Positions 18,425-27,769 are shown, counted from the first letter of the stretch. The stretch is 64,000 bases of DNA from Sinorhizobium glycinis (GCF_001651865.1 NZ_LPUX01000066.1:1-64000); one strand, 5' to 3'. Made by a program: numbers and translations. Notes: generated from the sequence alone by a model not told the origin.

Positions 18425-21400
18425 TCATCGGGTGACACCGCGGGCGCGATCAATGACGCGCCGCTGACGCTCCGAAATGATCTCCTGACTGCTCTGCAGG
18501 CGAACCGTCTGCTGCAAGACCTGCAGCCGATCTCGCATCGCCTCGAAGGCGCGGCGCTGGGCCGGCGACACGCGATTGATGACGTCCTTCTCACCGCGCA
18601 GGATGGCGTTTCTGCCGAAGCGCTCATCAAGCGCCCGGCTGACCCCGGCGAATTCCTGGCGGATGCGCGCATCGAGCGAGCCCGCGGCGACGTCGAGCTT
18701 CCCGTCCTTCTTCTTTATCTCCGCCGCCAGTCGCTTGAGCGCGTCCTCGGCCGCTTGCGACAGCCCGGGAATGGCGATCGCCATCCGCCGTCGCTCTTCC
18801 GCGATGGCCTGGGTCTCGGCATCGACGGCACTGGCATAAGACGCGCCGAGCGAGCGGACACGGCTTGCCACTTCCGGCACCGCCTGCAATGCCTCTTTTC
18901 GCTCGCGTCCTGTGGTAAGCAGCTTGTCCATGATGCGGTCGGAGCCGCGTAGCGCACCGTAGGCGGCGGGATCGTTGCTAACGGCCGCCGCGATCCGCTC
19001 ACTGGCAAAGCCCTTCACGACCAGCTCCTCGATGTTGCCGATCGCGTCTGCTGGATCTCGCCAGACGCGTGTTGCCGTCTCAACGAGGGCGGCGCGGTGG
19101 TGTCCGTAGTGAGGAGCGGCGAGCGCTCGCTCCTTCGCTTCATCGGCGACCGTCGTCTTGAACTCCGTGACAGCTGGAAGCATTGGAAGCACGGCCATCG
19201 TCTCCTTCCCCCACTCGACACTGGCGCCGGCAACGATCTTCGACCGATCCTGTCTTTCGGCAAGATGCTGTTCCTCGACAAAGCGCCTGATGACGGCGAA
19301 CAGGCGGGCGAGCTTCTCGCGGCGCTCGGGGGGAATATCCTCCGGCATGCGTTCGAACATATTGCGCTCGGCGACTACATCCGCTTTCGCGGTGAAGGCG
19401 CTCCAGCCGAAGCGTGCGGTCAGCGCCTCATTGACGGCCTTGACCTCCTGGACCAGCAAGCGGTCCTCGACGGCATAGGCGAAGGCCGTCTTGTAGGCAT
19501 CGGCCCCGCCGCGGTCGCAGACCGCCTCGATTTCGACCAGACGCGCCATCGCCGTTTTCGAGAGCGCGGGAACCGACAATGACATATGCGCGCGCCGCTG
19601 CTGCTCGCGGATACCGAAGCGCTCCGCCTGCCTGCGGAACTCGGTCGAATGAGCGCGCGCCAGAGGTAGCAATTCCGACACCGCAGCCGTGGCCGCGGTG
19701 CGGTCGTCACGCGCGGCGCGGCCATCGACCATCAGGTTGGATCCCCGCAGACGGCCCAGGCGGTCTGGCACAGACCCGAGATTTTCGGCGAGCTTGCGTG
19801 GCTCGATGGCGGTGTCCGATGCCAGTGCATTCAGCGCCGACAGCGCGCCATCTGGGTCGAGATAGATTTTCGCCAGCACTGGGCGCAGGACGGCCTCTCG
19901 CTCCTTCCACCGCTCCGAGGAGAGCTGAGCAAGACGTGCATCCTCCTCGACACTGCGGGAGAATTTCGTGGTGGGCGGCATCAGATATTTCCCAACCAAC
20001 GGGATTCCCGCCGAAAAGGATGCGGTCCGTTCCTCGTTATACGAGACACGCCGTTCGCGCTCGATCGCAAAGCCGAGCGCAACGCTCGCCCGCTCCCAAA
20101 GCTTCGCCACCTGCCCACGCTTTTCCGCAATCCACGCCAGCCGCCGGGAAACACCCTCCTCCATCCCGGCCGCGACCTCGGCGAGCGTGTCGATACCACG
20201 CCGCCGCGCGAAATCGCGGGCGTGCGCTTGATAGACTTCCTCGCTCGCGAAATCGAGCGTCGTCGTCTTGGCGCCGGATCGCCCAAGGCGCTCGACAAGC
20301 TGCTTGAACAGTTCCAGCCGATGCCTTTCCCGCTTGATCCTCTCCTGGCGCGCATCGGCGGTTTCGACTCGGTTCGCGGTCCAGACATTGCGCTCGACCT
20401 CACGTTCCTCGAGACGCTTCTCGCCTGTTTCCTCGTCGGTGACGGGAATCTTCACAATGACCTTCTCGACACCGTCCTTGCGGAGCGTGACGGTATCGCC
20501 CGTCGAGACGCTGCCCTCCTCAAGCGCCTTCGGCAGACTCACGCCCCAAAGTCGATGGACGGTTCCGTCGTCGGTCCTCACATCGGCGTAGGGGCTTTCC
20601 TTCGCTTGCCTCTCCTGGGGCCGGAATTTCGCCTCACCAGTTTCAACCAACTCCCCGATGACGCCGGCGGCATGATCGACGCGCGGCTTCCTCCCCCACT
20701 CCGGCCTCACCTCGAAGTCCTCTTTCGCCACATAGAGATCGGCGCGGTGGCGATGGCGGGTCATCGCCACATAGGTCAGATGCTGATCCATCATGCCGGT
20801 GGCGAGCACGAAGGTCCGGTCGACGGTCGACCCTTGAGACTTATGGATGGTCGCAGCATAGCCATGATCGATATTGCGATAGCTGTCCTCGCTGATGACA
20901 ACATCCCGGCCGTTGTCAAGGCGCACCGTCAGCAGCGCACAGCCGCGTTTGTCGCCGGTCGAAACGACCGTGCCGAGCATGCCATTCTTGACGTATTGGG
21001 GCCCAAGCCGCCGTGCCCGCGGTTCGATGAAGCGGGCGTTTTCGAGGAAGATGATCCGGTCGCCGGCGGCGAACTCACGAGACCCACGCGCCGTCTGGAA
21101 TTCCCGCGCAGCAGTCAGTGCGCCCTCGTCGATCATGACCTTGCGCAGGGATTCGTTGAGCTTCCGAACATCCTGGTTGGTGTGGGCGAGAACAAGCAGC
21201 TCTTCGCCGCGAAGCCGGCCCGGATGTTCGCCCGCGGCGGATTTCTGAAGCAGGTCACGGCGGGCATCGGTCCAATCGGAAACGATGCGGTCGACGATCT
21301 CGGCACGGGTTTCGGTCTCTACAATGTGGCCCTGCTGCGCGTAGGCATCAAGGCCCTCTTCGACTTTGCCGCGGGCGAAGAGACGGGATGCATCGCGCGC

Positions 21401-23044
21401 CCACTGCTCGCGCTGGCGGCGCACACCGGCAAGTTCCGCGAACCCGATCCGCTCGGTGATCGCCCGGAAGGCCGCGCCCGCCTGGATAGGCTGCAGCTGC
21501 ATGGCGTCACCGACCAGAACAACCTTCGCCTGCGCCTCTTGGGCGATCTTCAGGACGCGGGCCATCTGCTGGGAGGAGATCATGCCGGCCTCGTCGATCA
21601 CCAGCACATCGCCCCGATCGAGCTGTTCACGCCCCCCGGCCCACGCCAGTTCCCAGGAAGCCAGCGTGCGCGACCTGATGCCGGAACTGTCCTCCAACCC
21701 TTCGGCCGCCTTGCCGGCAAGCGCCGCACCGATCACCCGCCGGTCCTCGCTTTCCCAGGCGACGCGCGCGGCAGCAAGCAGGGTCGACTTACCCGCGCCG
21801 GCAAGACCGACCACAGCGGCCATGCCACTGTCGCCGGTGACGTGACGGACGGCATCGACCTGTTCCGCGTGAAGCTTGAATGGCTCTTCCGGATCGGCCG
21901 TTTCGACGTTTCGGATTGCAGCCGCAACTTGTTTCGTGGAGACGCCAAAGCCCTTGCGCTCCGACAGGGCCTGCGCCGACTGCGCCATGTCATATTCGAT
22001 GCGCAGGATCTCTCGCGTGGTGAAGACCGCCGGCTCCGACGCCCTGCCAGTCTGCGCGTCAACCTCCTGCGGCTTCAGCAGCACCAGATCGTCCGAGGCC
22101 ATAAGCCGCGCGCGGATATTGACGAAGTCCACTGGATCGTCGACGTAGCGATGCAGCGCCTTGGCGATATCCCTCTCTTCGAAGGTGGAGCGTTCGCTGC
22201 CGAGCTGCTTCAGCAGAAGCTCGGGATCGGCGATCAGCCGGTCGGCCATCTCCTGTCGGCGCGCAAGATCGGCCGGCGCGAAATACATTTCGACGCCCTT
22301 GCGCGCGAGCGCCGCCTTCTCCGGCCCGAGATGTTTCTGTGCGATGCCGTGAAGGCCCTGCTCGGCATAGGAGCGGCCGTCGAGCCGGATCTCATGCCCG
22401 GCAAGCGCAAGATGCCGATTGGCGGTTTCCGCCCAGGCGATCTTCCATGCCTTCATGGTTTCCTTATCGCCGGCCCAGAGCTGGTAGACGATCTTTCCGT
22501 TCGGCCGGTCCGGCGTGACGACACGCAACGGCTCGCCGTCTTCGCCAAGCACCGCCACCTTCTTCGGCCCGAACCCCTCCTCCGTCAGGGGCCTGAGCGT
22601 CGTCATCAAATGGATATGCGGATTGCCGTCCTTGTCGTGATAGACCCAGTCCGCGACCATGCCTTTGGACGTCAAATTGTCCCGGATGAACTCGCGCACC
22701 AGGGCGATGTTCTCCGCCCGGGTCAGTTCTTCGGGCAGCGCGATGATCAGCTCCCGGGCAAGCTGCGCGTCCGCTCGTGTCTCGTGAGACTCCACCGCAT
22801 TCCAGAGCGCCTCGCTCGCCTTGGCGACGGATTGTCGGTCGATCGCCGCCTTCAGCCAGCCCGGGATCTGGTCCGGCAGCGCCAGTTCCTCATGCACCAG
22901 TTCAGAGGCCCCACCCCTGTAGCTGAAGGACGTGCCGGCTTGCTCGTCCATCATCCGGGCGCGATGGCGATAGGCGGCGGCCGAGACGATGCTTCGCCCC
23001 GCTCCCCTGCTGATCACCTGCGCTCTGACGAACATGATCGCCAC
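18425..23044 (-). CDS. traA: TraA, Ti/pSym-type conjugative relaxase-helicase
   Basis: From the GTG at 23044 the protein starts MAIMFVRAQVISRGAGRS, the usual N-terminus of rhizobial TraA, and has 1,539 residues. The MobA/MobL (MOBQ) relaxase domain shows SAAAYRHRARM with the likely nicking Tyr and the metal-binding HIHLMTTLRP. A RecD/TraI-like helicase follows with GLAGAGKST, VLVIDEAGM, VLVGDAMQLQPIQAG and TIHKSQGSTVD. The enzyme nicks one strand at oriT and unwinds it during transfer. The frame is open to 23188, but that extension would run through the predicted oriT, so the shorter start is preferred. It is divergent from traC-traD-traG, the Ti plasmid arrangement. No trb genes are in the window. 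Confidence 0.93.
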   Translation of the reverse strand: MAIMFVRAQVISRGAGRSIVSAAAYRHRARMMDEQAGTSFSYRGGASELVHEELALPDQIPGWLKAAIDRQSVAKASEALWNAVESHETRADAQLARELIIALPEELTRAENIALVREFIRDNLTSKGMVADWVYHDKDGNPHIHLMTTLRPLTEEGFGPKKVAVLGEDGEPLRVVTPDRPNGKIVYQLWAGDKETMKAWKIAWAETANRHLALAGHEIRLDGRSYAEQGLHGIAQKHLGPEKAALARKGVEMYFAPADLARRQEMADRLIADPELLLKQLGSERSTFEERDIAKALHRYVDDPVDFVNIRARLMASDDLVLLKPQEVDAQTGRASEPAVFTTREILRIEYDMAQSAQALSERKGFGVSTKQVAAAIRNVETADPEEPFKLHAEQVDAVRHVTGDSGMAAVVGLAGAGKSTLLAAARVAWESEDRRVIGAALAGKAAEGLEDSSGIRSRTLASWELAWAGGREQLDRGDVLVIDEAGMISSQQMARVLKIAQEAQAKVVLVGDAMQLQPIQAGAAFRAITERIGFAELAGVRRQREQWARDASRLFARGKVEEGLDAYAQQGHIVETETRAEIVDRIVSDWTDARRDLLQKSAAGEHPGRLRGEELLVLAHTNQDVRKLNESLRKVMIDEGALTAAREFQTARGSREFAAGDRIIFLENARFIEPRARRLGPQYVKNGMLGTVVSTGDKRGCALLTVRLDNGRDVVISEDSYRNIDHGYAATIHKSQGSTVDRTFVLATGMMDQHLTYVAMTRHRHRADLYVAKEDFEVRPEWGRKPRVDHAAGVIGELVETGEAKFRPQERQAKESPYADVRTDDGTVHRLWGVSLPKALEEGSVSTGDTVTLRKDGVEKVIVKIPVTDEETGEKRLEEREVERNVWTANRVETADARQERIKRERHRLELFKQLVERLGRSGAKTTTLDFASEEVYQAHARDFARRRGIDTLAEVAAGMEEGVSRRLAWIAEKRGQVAKLWERASVALGFAIERERRVSYNEERTASFSAGIPLVGKYLMPPTTKFSRSVEEDARLAQLSSERWKEREAVLRPVLAKIYLDPDGALSALNALASDTAIEPRKLAENLGSVPDRLGRLRGSNLMVDGRAARDDRTAATAAVSELLPLARAHSTEFRRQAERFGIREQQRRAHMSLSVPALSKTAMARLVEIEAVCDRGGADAYKTAFAYAVEDRLLVQEVKAVNEALTARFGWSAFTAKADVVAERNMFERMPEDIPPERREKLARLFAVIRRFVEEQHLAERQDRSKIVAGASVEWGKETMAVLPMLPAVTEFKTTVADEAKERALAAPHYGHHRAALVETATRVWRDPADAIGNIEELVVKGFASERIAAAVSNDPAAYGALRGSDRIMDKLLTTGRERKEALQAVPEVASRVRSLGASYASAVDAETQAIAEERRRMAIAIPGLSQAAEDALKRLAAEIKKKDGKLDVAAGSLDARIRQEFAGVSRALDERFGRNAILRGEKDVINRVSPAQRRAFEAMRDRLQVLQQTVRLQSSQEIISERQRRVIDRARGVTR

Positions 23045-23068
23045 GACCGTCTCCAGACCTCTCCGAGC

Positions 23069-23098
23069 ACGTCGCGCCAGCGACGTATATTGCGCCCT
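23069..23098. other. oriT: Predicted origin of transfer (oriT) with nic region
   Basis: A perfect 7-base-pair inverted repeat, ACGTCGC (23069-23075) and GCGACGT (23080-23086) with a 4-base loop, is followed four bases later by TGCGCCCT (23091-23098). TGCGCCCT is the core shared by the nic sites of RSF1010 and Ti-plasmid oriTs, and an inverted repeat just before it is the standard layout. It lies 25 bases upstream of traA and about 170 bases before traC, as in Ti plasmids. Confidence 0.72.
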
Positions 23099-23200
23099 CA
23101 AACCGATCGGACCGAAGGGCCGATACCGCTTCTCCGGAAGACGGCCATCGGCCGGCTTTCCGGCTGCGACGTTTTCGGGATGATACACACTAGCCTAGTT

Positions 23201-23222
23201 TACTATCATTTTCCAGATAGTA
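23201..23222. promoter_or_regulatory. Inverted repeat operator candidate in the traA-traC gap
   Basis: TACTATC (23201-23207) and GATAGTA (23216-23222) form a perfect 7-base inverted repeat with an 8-base spacer. Nearly the same repeat occurs at 37704-37725 before the DUF1173 gene. It is unlike the 18-base TraR tra box. It is likely a dimeric regulator site for the divergent tra promoters. Confidence 0.45.
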
Positions 23223-23268
23223 TAATCGACGCCGATCAGATTGCTCGAACAGGAAAGGACATACCCGA

Positions 23269-23556
23269 ATGGCCGCAAAATCATCGATTTCCGATATCGA
23301 CGCCCAGATCGAAAAGCTGCGCGAGCGCAGACGAACGCTGATAGTAAAATCCGCCGAACGGTTTGCACGCGCCGCGACAAAATCAGGTTTGGCGGAGATG
23401 GAGATCGCCGACGAGGAGCTCGACGCGGTCTTCGAAGAGATCGCCGCGCGATTTCGCAAAGGGGAAAAGAAGGGGACTGCTGGCGCAACTGCTTCGCCGC
23501 GTCGACCGCCAAATGGCGGGTCTGGAACGACGGCGGAGGTTTCTCATGACGGCTGA
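23269..23556 (+). CDS. traC: TraC, conjugal transfer accessory protein
   Basis: The 95-residue product begins MAAKSSISDIDAQIEKLRER, typical of TraC of Ti/pSym plasmids. It has a coiled-coil-like N-terminus and a basic tail. TraC is a small component of the rhizobial relaxosome region and is always found with traD and traG. It overlaps traD by 11 bases, so translation is coupled. Its exact biochemical role is not settled. Confidence 0.85.
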   Translation: MAAKSSISDIDAQIEKLRERRRTLIVKSAERFARAATKSGLAEMEIADEELDAVFEEIAARFRKGEKKGTAGATASPRRPPNGGSGTTAEVSHDG

Positions 23557-23785
23557 TCGCAAAAAGGAGGCCCGCGAGAAATTCCTGCTTGGCGGCATCG
23601 TCGTCAGGGCGGGACTGTCGAACGCCGACCGGGCGTTTCTGCTCGGCGGCCTCATCGAACTGGCAAGCGTCGCGCCCGGCTCTGCCGAGCATCGGCGGCT
23701 GCGCGATATCGGCGAGGAAGCCTTCAAGGCTCCCGCGCTGGATGCGGGATCATCCGGCATCGCGGAGGCGCCGGAATGGCACTGA
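23546..23785 (+). CDS. traD: TraD, conjugal transfer accessory protein
   Basis: The ATG at 23546 lies inside the end of traC. The 79-residue product begins MTADRKKEAREKFLLGG and has the hydrophobic helix RAFLLGGLIELASVAPGS expected for TraD of rhizobial plasmids (unrelated to F-plasmid TraD). It overlaps traG by 10 bases. It is thought to assist the relaxosome or coupling protein; direct evidence of mechanism is lacking. Confidence 0.85.
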   Translation: MTADRKKEAREKFLLGGIVVRAGLSNADRAFLLGGLIELASVAPGSAEHRRLRDIGEEAFKAPALDAGSSGIAEAPEWH

Positions 23786-25695
23786 AGGCAAAACCGCATC
23801 CGAGCCTGTTGCTCGTTCTGGTGCCCGTCGCCGTCACCGCCTTTGCCGTCTATGTCGTCGGCTGGCGCTGGCAGGCTCTTGCCGAAGGCATGTCGGGGAA
23901 AACGCAATACTGGTTCCTGCGGGTCTCGCCGGTGCCGGCGCTTTTGTTCGGGCCGCTCGCCGGCCTCTTGGCCGTTTGGGCCTTGCCATTGCACCGGCGA
24001 AGGCCGGTCGCGATGGCAGGCCTCGCCTGTTTTCTGACGGTCGCCGGCTTCTACGCGGTCCGTGAATTCGGCCGGCTCGCCCCATCCGTGGAGAGCGGCG
24101 CGCTATCATGGGACCGGGCACTGTCCTATCTCGACATGGTCGCTGTCGTCGGCGCGGTCGTAGGCTTCATCGCGGTGGCGATCGCCGCGCGTATTTCCAC
24201 CGTCGTGTCCGAACCGGTGAAGCGCGCCAAGCTCGGAACCTTCGGGGACGCGGACTGGCTGCCGATGTCGGCGGCGGGAAAGCTGTTTCCGCCGGACGGC
24301 GAGATCGTGGTCGGCGAGCGCTACCGCGTCGACAAGGACATCGTCCATGAACTGCCCTTCGATCCGAACGATCCTGCCGCATGGGGGAAAGGCGGCAAGA
24401 CCCCGTTGCTGACCTACCGCCAAGACTTCGATTCCACGCATATGCTCTTCTTTGCCGGGTCGGGTGGATACAAGACGACGAGCAATGTGGTGCCGACGGC
24501 GCTGCGTTATACCGGGCCGCTGATCTGCCTCGATCCTTCCACCGAGGTCGCGCCCATGGTGGTCGAGCACCGAACCCGCGTGCTCGGCCGCGAGGTGATG
24601 GTGCTTGATCCGACGAACCCGATCATGGGCTTCAACGTGCTCGATGGCATCGAGCACTCACGGCAAAAGGAAGAGGACATCGTCGGCATTGCCCACATGC
24701 TTTTGTCGGAAAGTATACGCTTCGAAAGCTCGACCGGCTCCTATTTCCAAAACCAGGCGCACAATCTCCTGACCGGCCTGCTCACCCATGTGATGCTGTC
24801 GCCCGAATATGCCGGCCGGCGAAACTTACGCAGTCTCCGGCAGATCGTGTCCGAGCCGGAGCCCTCGGTGCTGGCGATGCTGCGCGACATTCAGGAGCAT
24901 TCCGCGTCCGCGTTCATCCGCGAGACGCTCGGCGTCTTCACCAACATGACCGAGCAGACCTTCTCCGGCGTCTATTCGACGGCGTCGAAAGACACACAAT
25001 GGCTCTCGCTCGACAGCTACGCCGCGCTCGTCTGCGGTAATGCGTTCAAGTCGAGCGATATCGTCTCGGGCAACAAGGACGTGTTCCTCAACATCCCGGC
25101 ATCGATCCTGCGCTCCTATCCGGGGATCGGCCGCGTCATCATCGGCTCGCTGATCAACGCCATGGTCCAGGCCGATGGCGGCTTCAAGCGCCGGGCGCTG
25201 TTCATGCTCGATGAGGTCGATCTCCTCGGCTACATGCGGGTACTCGAGGAGGCGCGCGATCGCGGCCGCAAGTACGGCATTTCCATGATGCTGATGTACC
25301 AGTCGGTCGGCCAGTTGGAGCGGCATTTCGGGAAGGATGGCGCGACGTCGTGGATCGACGGCTGCGCCTTCGCCTCCTATGCCGCGATCAAGGCGCTCGA
25401 CACGGCGCGCAATGTTTCGGCGCAGTGCGGCGAGATGACGGTGGAGGTGAAGGGAAGCTCCCGCAACATCGGCTGGGACACGAAGAACAGCGCATCGCGC
25501 AAATCCGAGAGCGTCAACTTCCAACGCCGGCCGCTGATCATGCCGCACGAGATCACCCAATCGATGCGAAAAGACGAGCAGATCATCATCGTTCAGGGCC
25601 ACAGCCCGATCCGCTGCGGTCGGGCAATCTACTTCCGGCGGAAGGACATGAACGAGGCCGCGAAGGCCAATCGCTTCGTCAAGCCGATCCCGTGA
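23776..25695 (+). CDS. traG: TraG, type IV coupling protein (VirD4 family ATPase)
   Basis: This 639-residue protein has three to four membrane segments within the first 140 residues (for example LLLVLVPVAVTAFAVYVVGW). The motor domain has Walker A FFAGSGGYKTTS (about 225-236) and Walker B ALFMLDEVDLLGYM. It joins the nicked DNA-relaxase complex to the mating channel and pumps it with ATP. It is the last gene of traC-traD-traG, with overlapping starts. The partner trb channel genes are not in this window. The length matches the family. Confidence 0.93.
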   Translation: MALKAKPHPSLLLVLVPVAVTAFAVYVVGWRWQALAEGMSGKTQYWFLRVSPVPALLFGPLAGLLAVWALPLHRRRPVAMAGLACFLTVAGFYAVREFGRLAPSVESGALSWDRALSYLDMVAVVGAVVGFIAVAIAARISTVVSEPVKRAKLGTFGDADWLPMSAAGKLFPPDGEIVVGERYRVDKDIVHELPFDPNDPAAWGKGGKTPLLTYRQDFDSTHMLFFAGSGGYKTTSNVVPTALRYTGPLICLDPSTEVAPMVVEHRTRVLGREVMVLDPTNPIMGFNVLDGIEHSRQKEEDIVGIAHMLLSESIRFESSTGSYFQNQAHNLLTGLLTHVMLSPEYAGRRNLRSLRQIVSEPEPSVLAMLRDIQEHSASAFIRETLGVFTNMTEQTFSGVYSTASKDTQWLSLDSYAALVCGNAFKSSDIVSGNKDVFLNIPASILRSYPGIGRVIIGSLINAMVQADGGFKRRALFMLDEVDLLGYMRVLEEARDRGRKYGISMMLMYQSVGQLERHFGKDGATSWIDGCAFASYAAIKALDTARNVSAQCGEMTVEVKGSSRNIGWDTKNSASRKSESVNFQRRPLIMPHEITQSMRKDEQIIIVQGHSPIRCGRAIYFRRKDMNEAAKANRFVKPIP

Positions 25696-25725
25696 TGAGC
25701 CGCCAGCCTCACATTGGGAGAAGCC

Positions 25726-26121
25726 CTATCGATCGGAACGGCGATACCGGGCGAACGGGTCCTCCGCGCCAGGCGGCGTGAACCAGTCGAGGAAAATCGT
25801 ATAGCCGATCGCAAAGGCAACGAGCCCGAGCGCCATCAGACCGAACGCCCAGAAGGGCATGCCGTTCGCCGCTTCGGGATGGGCGTAGACGACGATCGAC
25901 ATCGGCACCATGACGATCGCCGTGAGCATCATGAAACCTGTGAACGGGCGGAACATGCAAAGGATATAGAAGGCGAGATACCACGCGCTGTAAACCGCCG
26001 CCCTGACGACGCCGAAGGCGATCGCGAACGGAAGCCTGACGATGAACCGAAGCGCGCGGAAAGTTCCGCTTCGGATCGTCGCGCCGGTTTCGCGTTGAGC
26101 GCTTTGAGGCTCTATCGACAT
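25726..26121 (-). CDS. Small inner-membrane protein
   Basis: The 131-residue product has a basic N-terminus and three to four hydrophobic segments (FAIAFGVVRAAVYSAWYLAF, FMMLTAIVMVPMSIVVYA, FGLMALGLVAFAIGYTIFL). It ends in a charged tail with FLDWFTPPGAEDPFARY. It is convergent with traG, 30 bases from its end. I recognise no family; similar short membrane proteins are usual beside rhizobial traG. It may be a mating-region accessory protein, but nothing proves that. Confidence 0.65.
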   Translation of the reverse strand: MSIEPQSAQRETGATIRSGTFRALRFIVRLPFAIAFGVVRAAVYSAWYLAFYILCMFRPFTGFMMLTAIVMVPMSIVVYAHPEAANGMPFWAFGLMALGLVAFAIGYTIFLDWFTPPGAEDPFARYRRSDR

Positions 26122-26225
26122 GACGGGCTCCTCGGCGAGAGACTGTCAGGTTCCTGAGAGTCTATTCGCACCGTGGGATCAAAGCAAGAACATGATCGAT
26201 GTCATTCACGCAACCGACGGGGAGC

Positions 26226-26271
26226 GCAAAGGGTATTCCCTTTGCTATGAGGCGGCCGGTCGATCCGGCCG
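26226..26271. repeat. Two adjacent perfect hairpins in the gap before the WGR gene
   Basis: GCAAAGGG/CCCTTTGC (26226-26233 and 26238-26245, loop TATT) is followed by CGGCCGG/CCGGCCG (26253-26259 and 26265-26271, 5-base loop). The gap from 26122 to 26480 holds no convincing gene. The pair may form a structured leader RNA for the WGR gene, or upstream structure for the membrane-protein gene on the minus strand. Confidence 0.45.
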
Positions 26272-26480
26272 GATTATTCCGCGAGAGGGGGCGTGACCGG
26301 AGGCGGAGACCTTTTTGCGGGCTCCGTGAGCGAAGCGAATAGCACCCGGTCGGCCGTCGGCCGGCTCGCCCAAACAACGATCTTCAGCCTCGACGATCGA
26401 TCACGAAAATGAATCGGAGGAGGCCGACCGATTCATAAGTGTCGTTGGACGCGAAAGCCGGGACGGGCGATTCTTACGCC

Positions 26481-26789
26481 ATGCTCACTCAGCCCTATCA
26501 GCTCTACATCGAACGCACGGATGCGACGAAAAACATGGCGCGCTTCTACGCGCTCGCGATCGAACCGACGCTGTTCGGTACGCCCTGCCTCACGCGGCGT
26601 TGGGGACGCATCGGGACAGTCGGACAGGCCATGGTGCATCACTTCGACAAGGAAGAGGATGCTGTCCGCTTGTTCCTCGATCTGCTGCGGACCAAACGGG
26701 CGCGCGGCTATCGACCGAACACACGTGTTCGGCGTGAACACATGGCCCGCGGGTTGCCCGCGGCGAGCGTACCGGATCCCTACCGGTGA
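26481..26789 (+). CDS. WGR-domain protein
   Basis: Starting at the ATG 26481 the 102-residue protein is essentially one WGR domain: YQLYIERTDATKNMARFYAL, then TRRWGRIGTVGQ carrying the name-giving Trp-Gly-Arg, and a C-terminal helix EEDAVRLFLDLLRTKRARGY. WGR domains bind nucleic acid ends and occur in PARPs and bacterial ligase-like proteins; stand-alone versions are frequent on rhizobial plasmids. A GTG start at 26439 would add 14 unrelated residues. No partner enzyme is adjacent. Confidence 0.75.
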   Translation: MLTQPYQLYIERTDATKNMARFYALAIEPTLFGTPCLTRRWGRIGTVGQAMVHHFDKEEDAVRLFLDLLRTKRARGYRPNTRVRREHMARGLPAASVPDPYR

Positions 26790-26870
26790 TCACTGGTACG
26801 AAGCGGAGCCCCGGGTCGACGCGCCGGTCGATCCGGCGTGCCGGCCCAGGCGCGAGGGCAAACGCCCCCC

Positions 26871-27047
26871 TCAGAAGGGCGGAGCGGCGTCGATGGCGCC
26901 CTCCTGTTCGGCGATCGCCGCCGCCAGTTCGGCCCCAGCCAGTTCCAGCTCCACTTCGATCTGGCGGCGTTCGGCGGGGTCCGCGTTCCTGAGCTCGGCG
27001 CGCAGTTCTTCAACCTGAATTTCGAGTGCAATCGTCATCGTCGTCAT
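26871..27047 (-). CDS. 58-residue acidic helical protein
   Basis: An AAGGAG (around 27051) precedes the ATG at 27047. The product (MTTMTIALEIQVEELRAELR at its start) is rich in Glu and Ala and predicted to be helical throughout, with heptad-like spacing suggesting a coiled coil. I know no function. Good codon pattern and ribosome site support a real gene, encoded convergent to the WGR gene. Confidence 0.6.
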   Translation of the reverse strand: MTTMTIALEIQVEELRAELRNADPAERRQIEVELELAGAELAAAIAEQEGAIDAAPPF

Positions 27048-27146
27048 CTCCTTGGATAGTGTGAAAGATGACGCCCGGGGTCGTGAGGATCGGGCCGGGT
27101 CAAGGATCGCGTGAGCGACCGCCGGAGGCGGCGAGCGGAGGAACCG

Positions 27147-27359
27147 ATTTTCTGACGGTGCCCTTCAGGGCACCGGCTGAAAATTGGAGGGGCCGCGATG
27201 TCCTTGAGGCGGCGCGATGCTCACGGCAGACTTGGCTATCTGAGCAGACAGGCTTTCCTCTCATGTGGCACGGCAGGAGGAGCAAAAGCGGGCTCGATGC
27301 CCGTTTTTGCTCCCGATGCTGCGCGAAACGATGAAGCCGGCCCCGATTGCTCGGGGCCG
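27147..27359. repeat. Three strong hairpins in the gap downstream of the DUF736 gene
   Basis: The gap 27048-27372 has no gene but three stems. (a) 27147-27184: GGTGCCC/GGGCACC inside ATTTTC/GAAAAT. (b) 27280-27312: a 14-base-pair stem with one G-T pair and a 5-base loop. (c) 27338-27359: CGGCCCCG/CGGGGCCG with a 6-base loop. Stem (c) starts 14 bases after the DUF736 stop on the minus strand and may terminate that message. Stem (b) could end transcription from either side. Confidence 0.5.
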
Positions 27360-27372
27360 CTCGCTTGGCTCG

Positions 27373-27696
27373 TCAGTTCGGATTGTTCCAGAGGATCACC
27401 TTCTTGCTCGGATCGCCGCCGGGTGCCGGTGCCAGGTTGCCGAAGATCACGCCGATCTCGGGGGCCTCCAGCTTCACCGAGAGGTATTCCTCGCCGGTCT
27501 GGCGGGCGATGCGGTTCCAACCCGCGCCGATCTCGAAGCCGGTCTTGCGGTGGATGACGCGGTAATCGGGGGCTTCTTCGCTCGACTTGCTTGCGTTCGG
27601 GACGATGGCGATCGGGGCGTTGACCCGGATGGTGGCGAAGACGCCTTCGAGGATGCCGTCGGTCTTCTGCGTCAGGGTTGCGATCGTGGTGGCCAT
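27373..27696 (-). CDS. DUF736 family protein
   Basis: The 107-residue product begins MATTIATLTQKTDGILEGVF and continues with APDYRVIHRKTGFEIGAGWN and EYLSVKLEAPEIG, the full DUF736 pattern. It is preceded by GAAGGAGA. The family is nearly confined to alphaproteobacterial plasmids and ICEs, often near tra genes, and is predicted to be a small beta-rich single-strand nucleic acid binding-like protein. The role is unproven. Its upstream region contains a long perfect inverted repeat. Confidence 0.88.
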   Translation of the reverse strand: MATTIATLTQKTDGILEGVFATIRVNAPIAIVPNASKSSEEAPDYRVIHRKTGFEIGAGWNRIARQTGEEYLSVKLEAPEIGVIFGNLAPAPGGDPSKKVILWNNPN

Positions 27697-27769
27697 GGTA
27701 CTGTCTCCTTCGGTTGCTCGGGACCATTCCCGATGGCGCGCGAAGAGACGGCCGACCTGCTGCGGTCAG

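Noticed and set aside
23045..23188. 48-codon N-terminal extension of traA
   Set aside because: It would include the oriT inverted repeat and nic core, and the family N-terminus begins at the GTG at 23044.
20222..23341. 1,039-codon plus-strand open frame opposite traA
   Set aside because: It is antisense to the well-recognised relaxase-helicase; long antisense frames are usual in G+C-rich genes.
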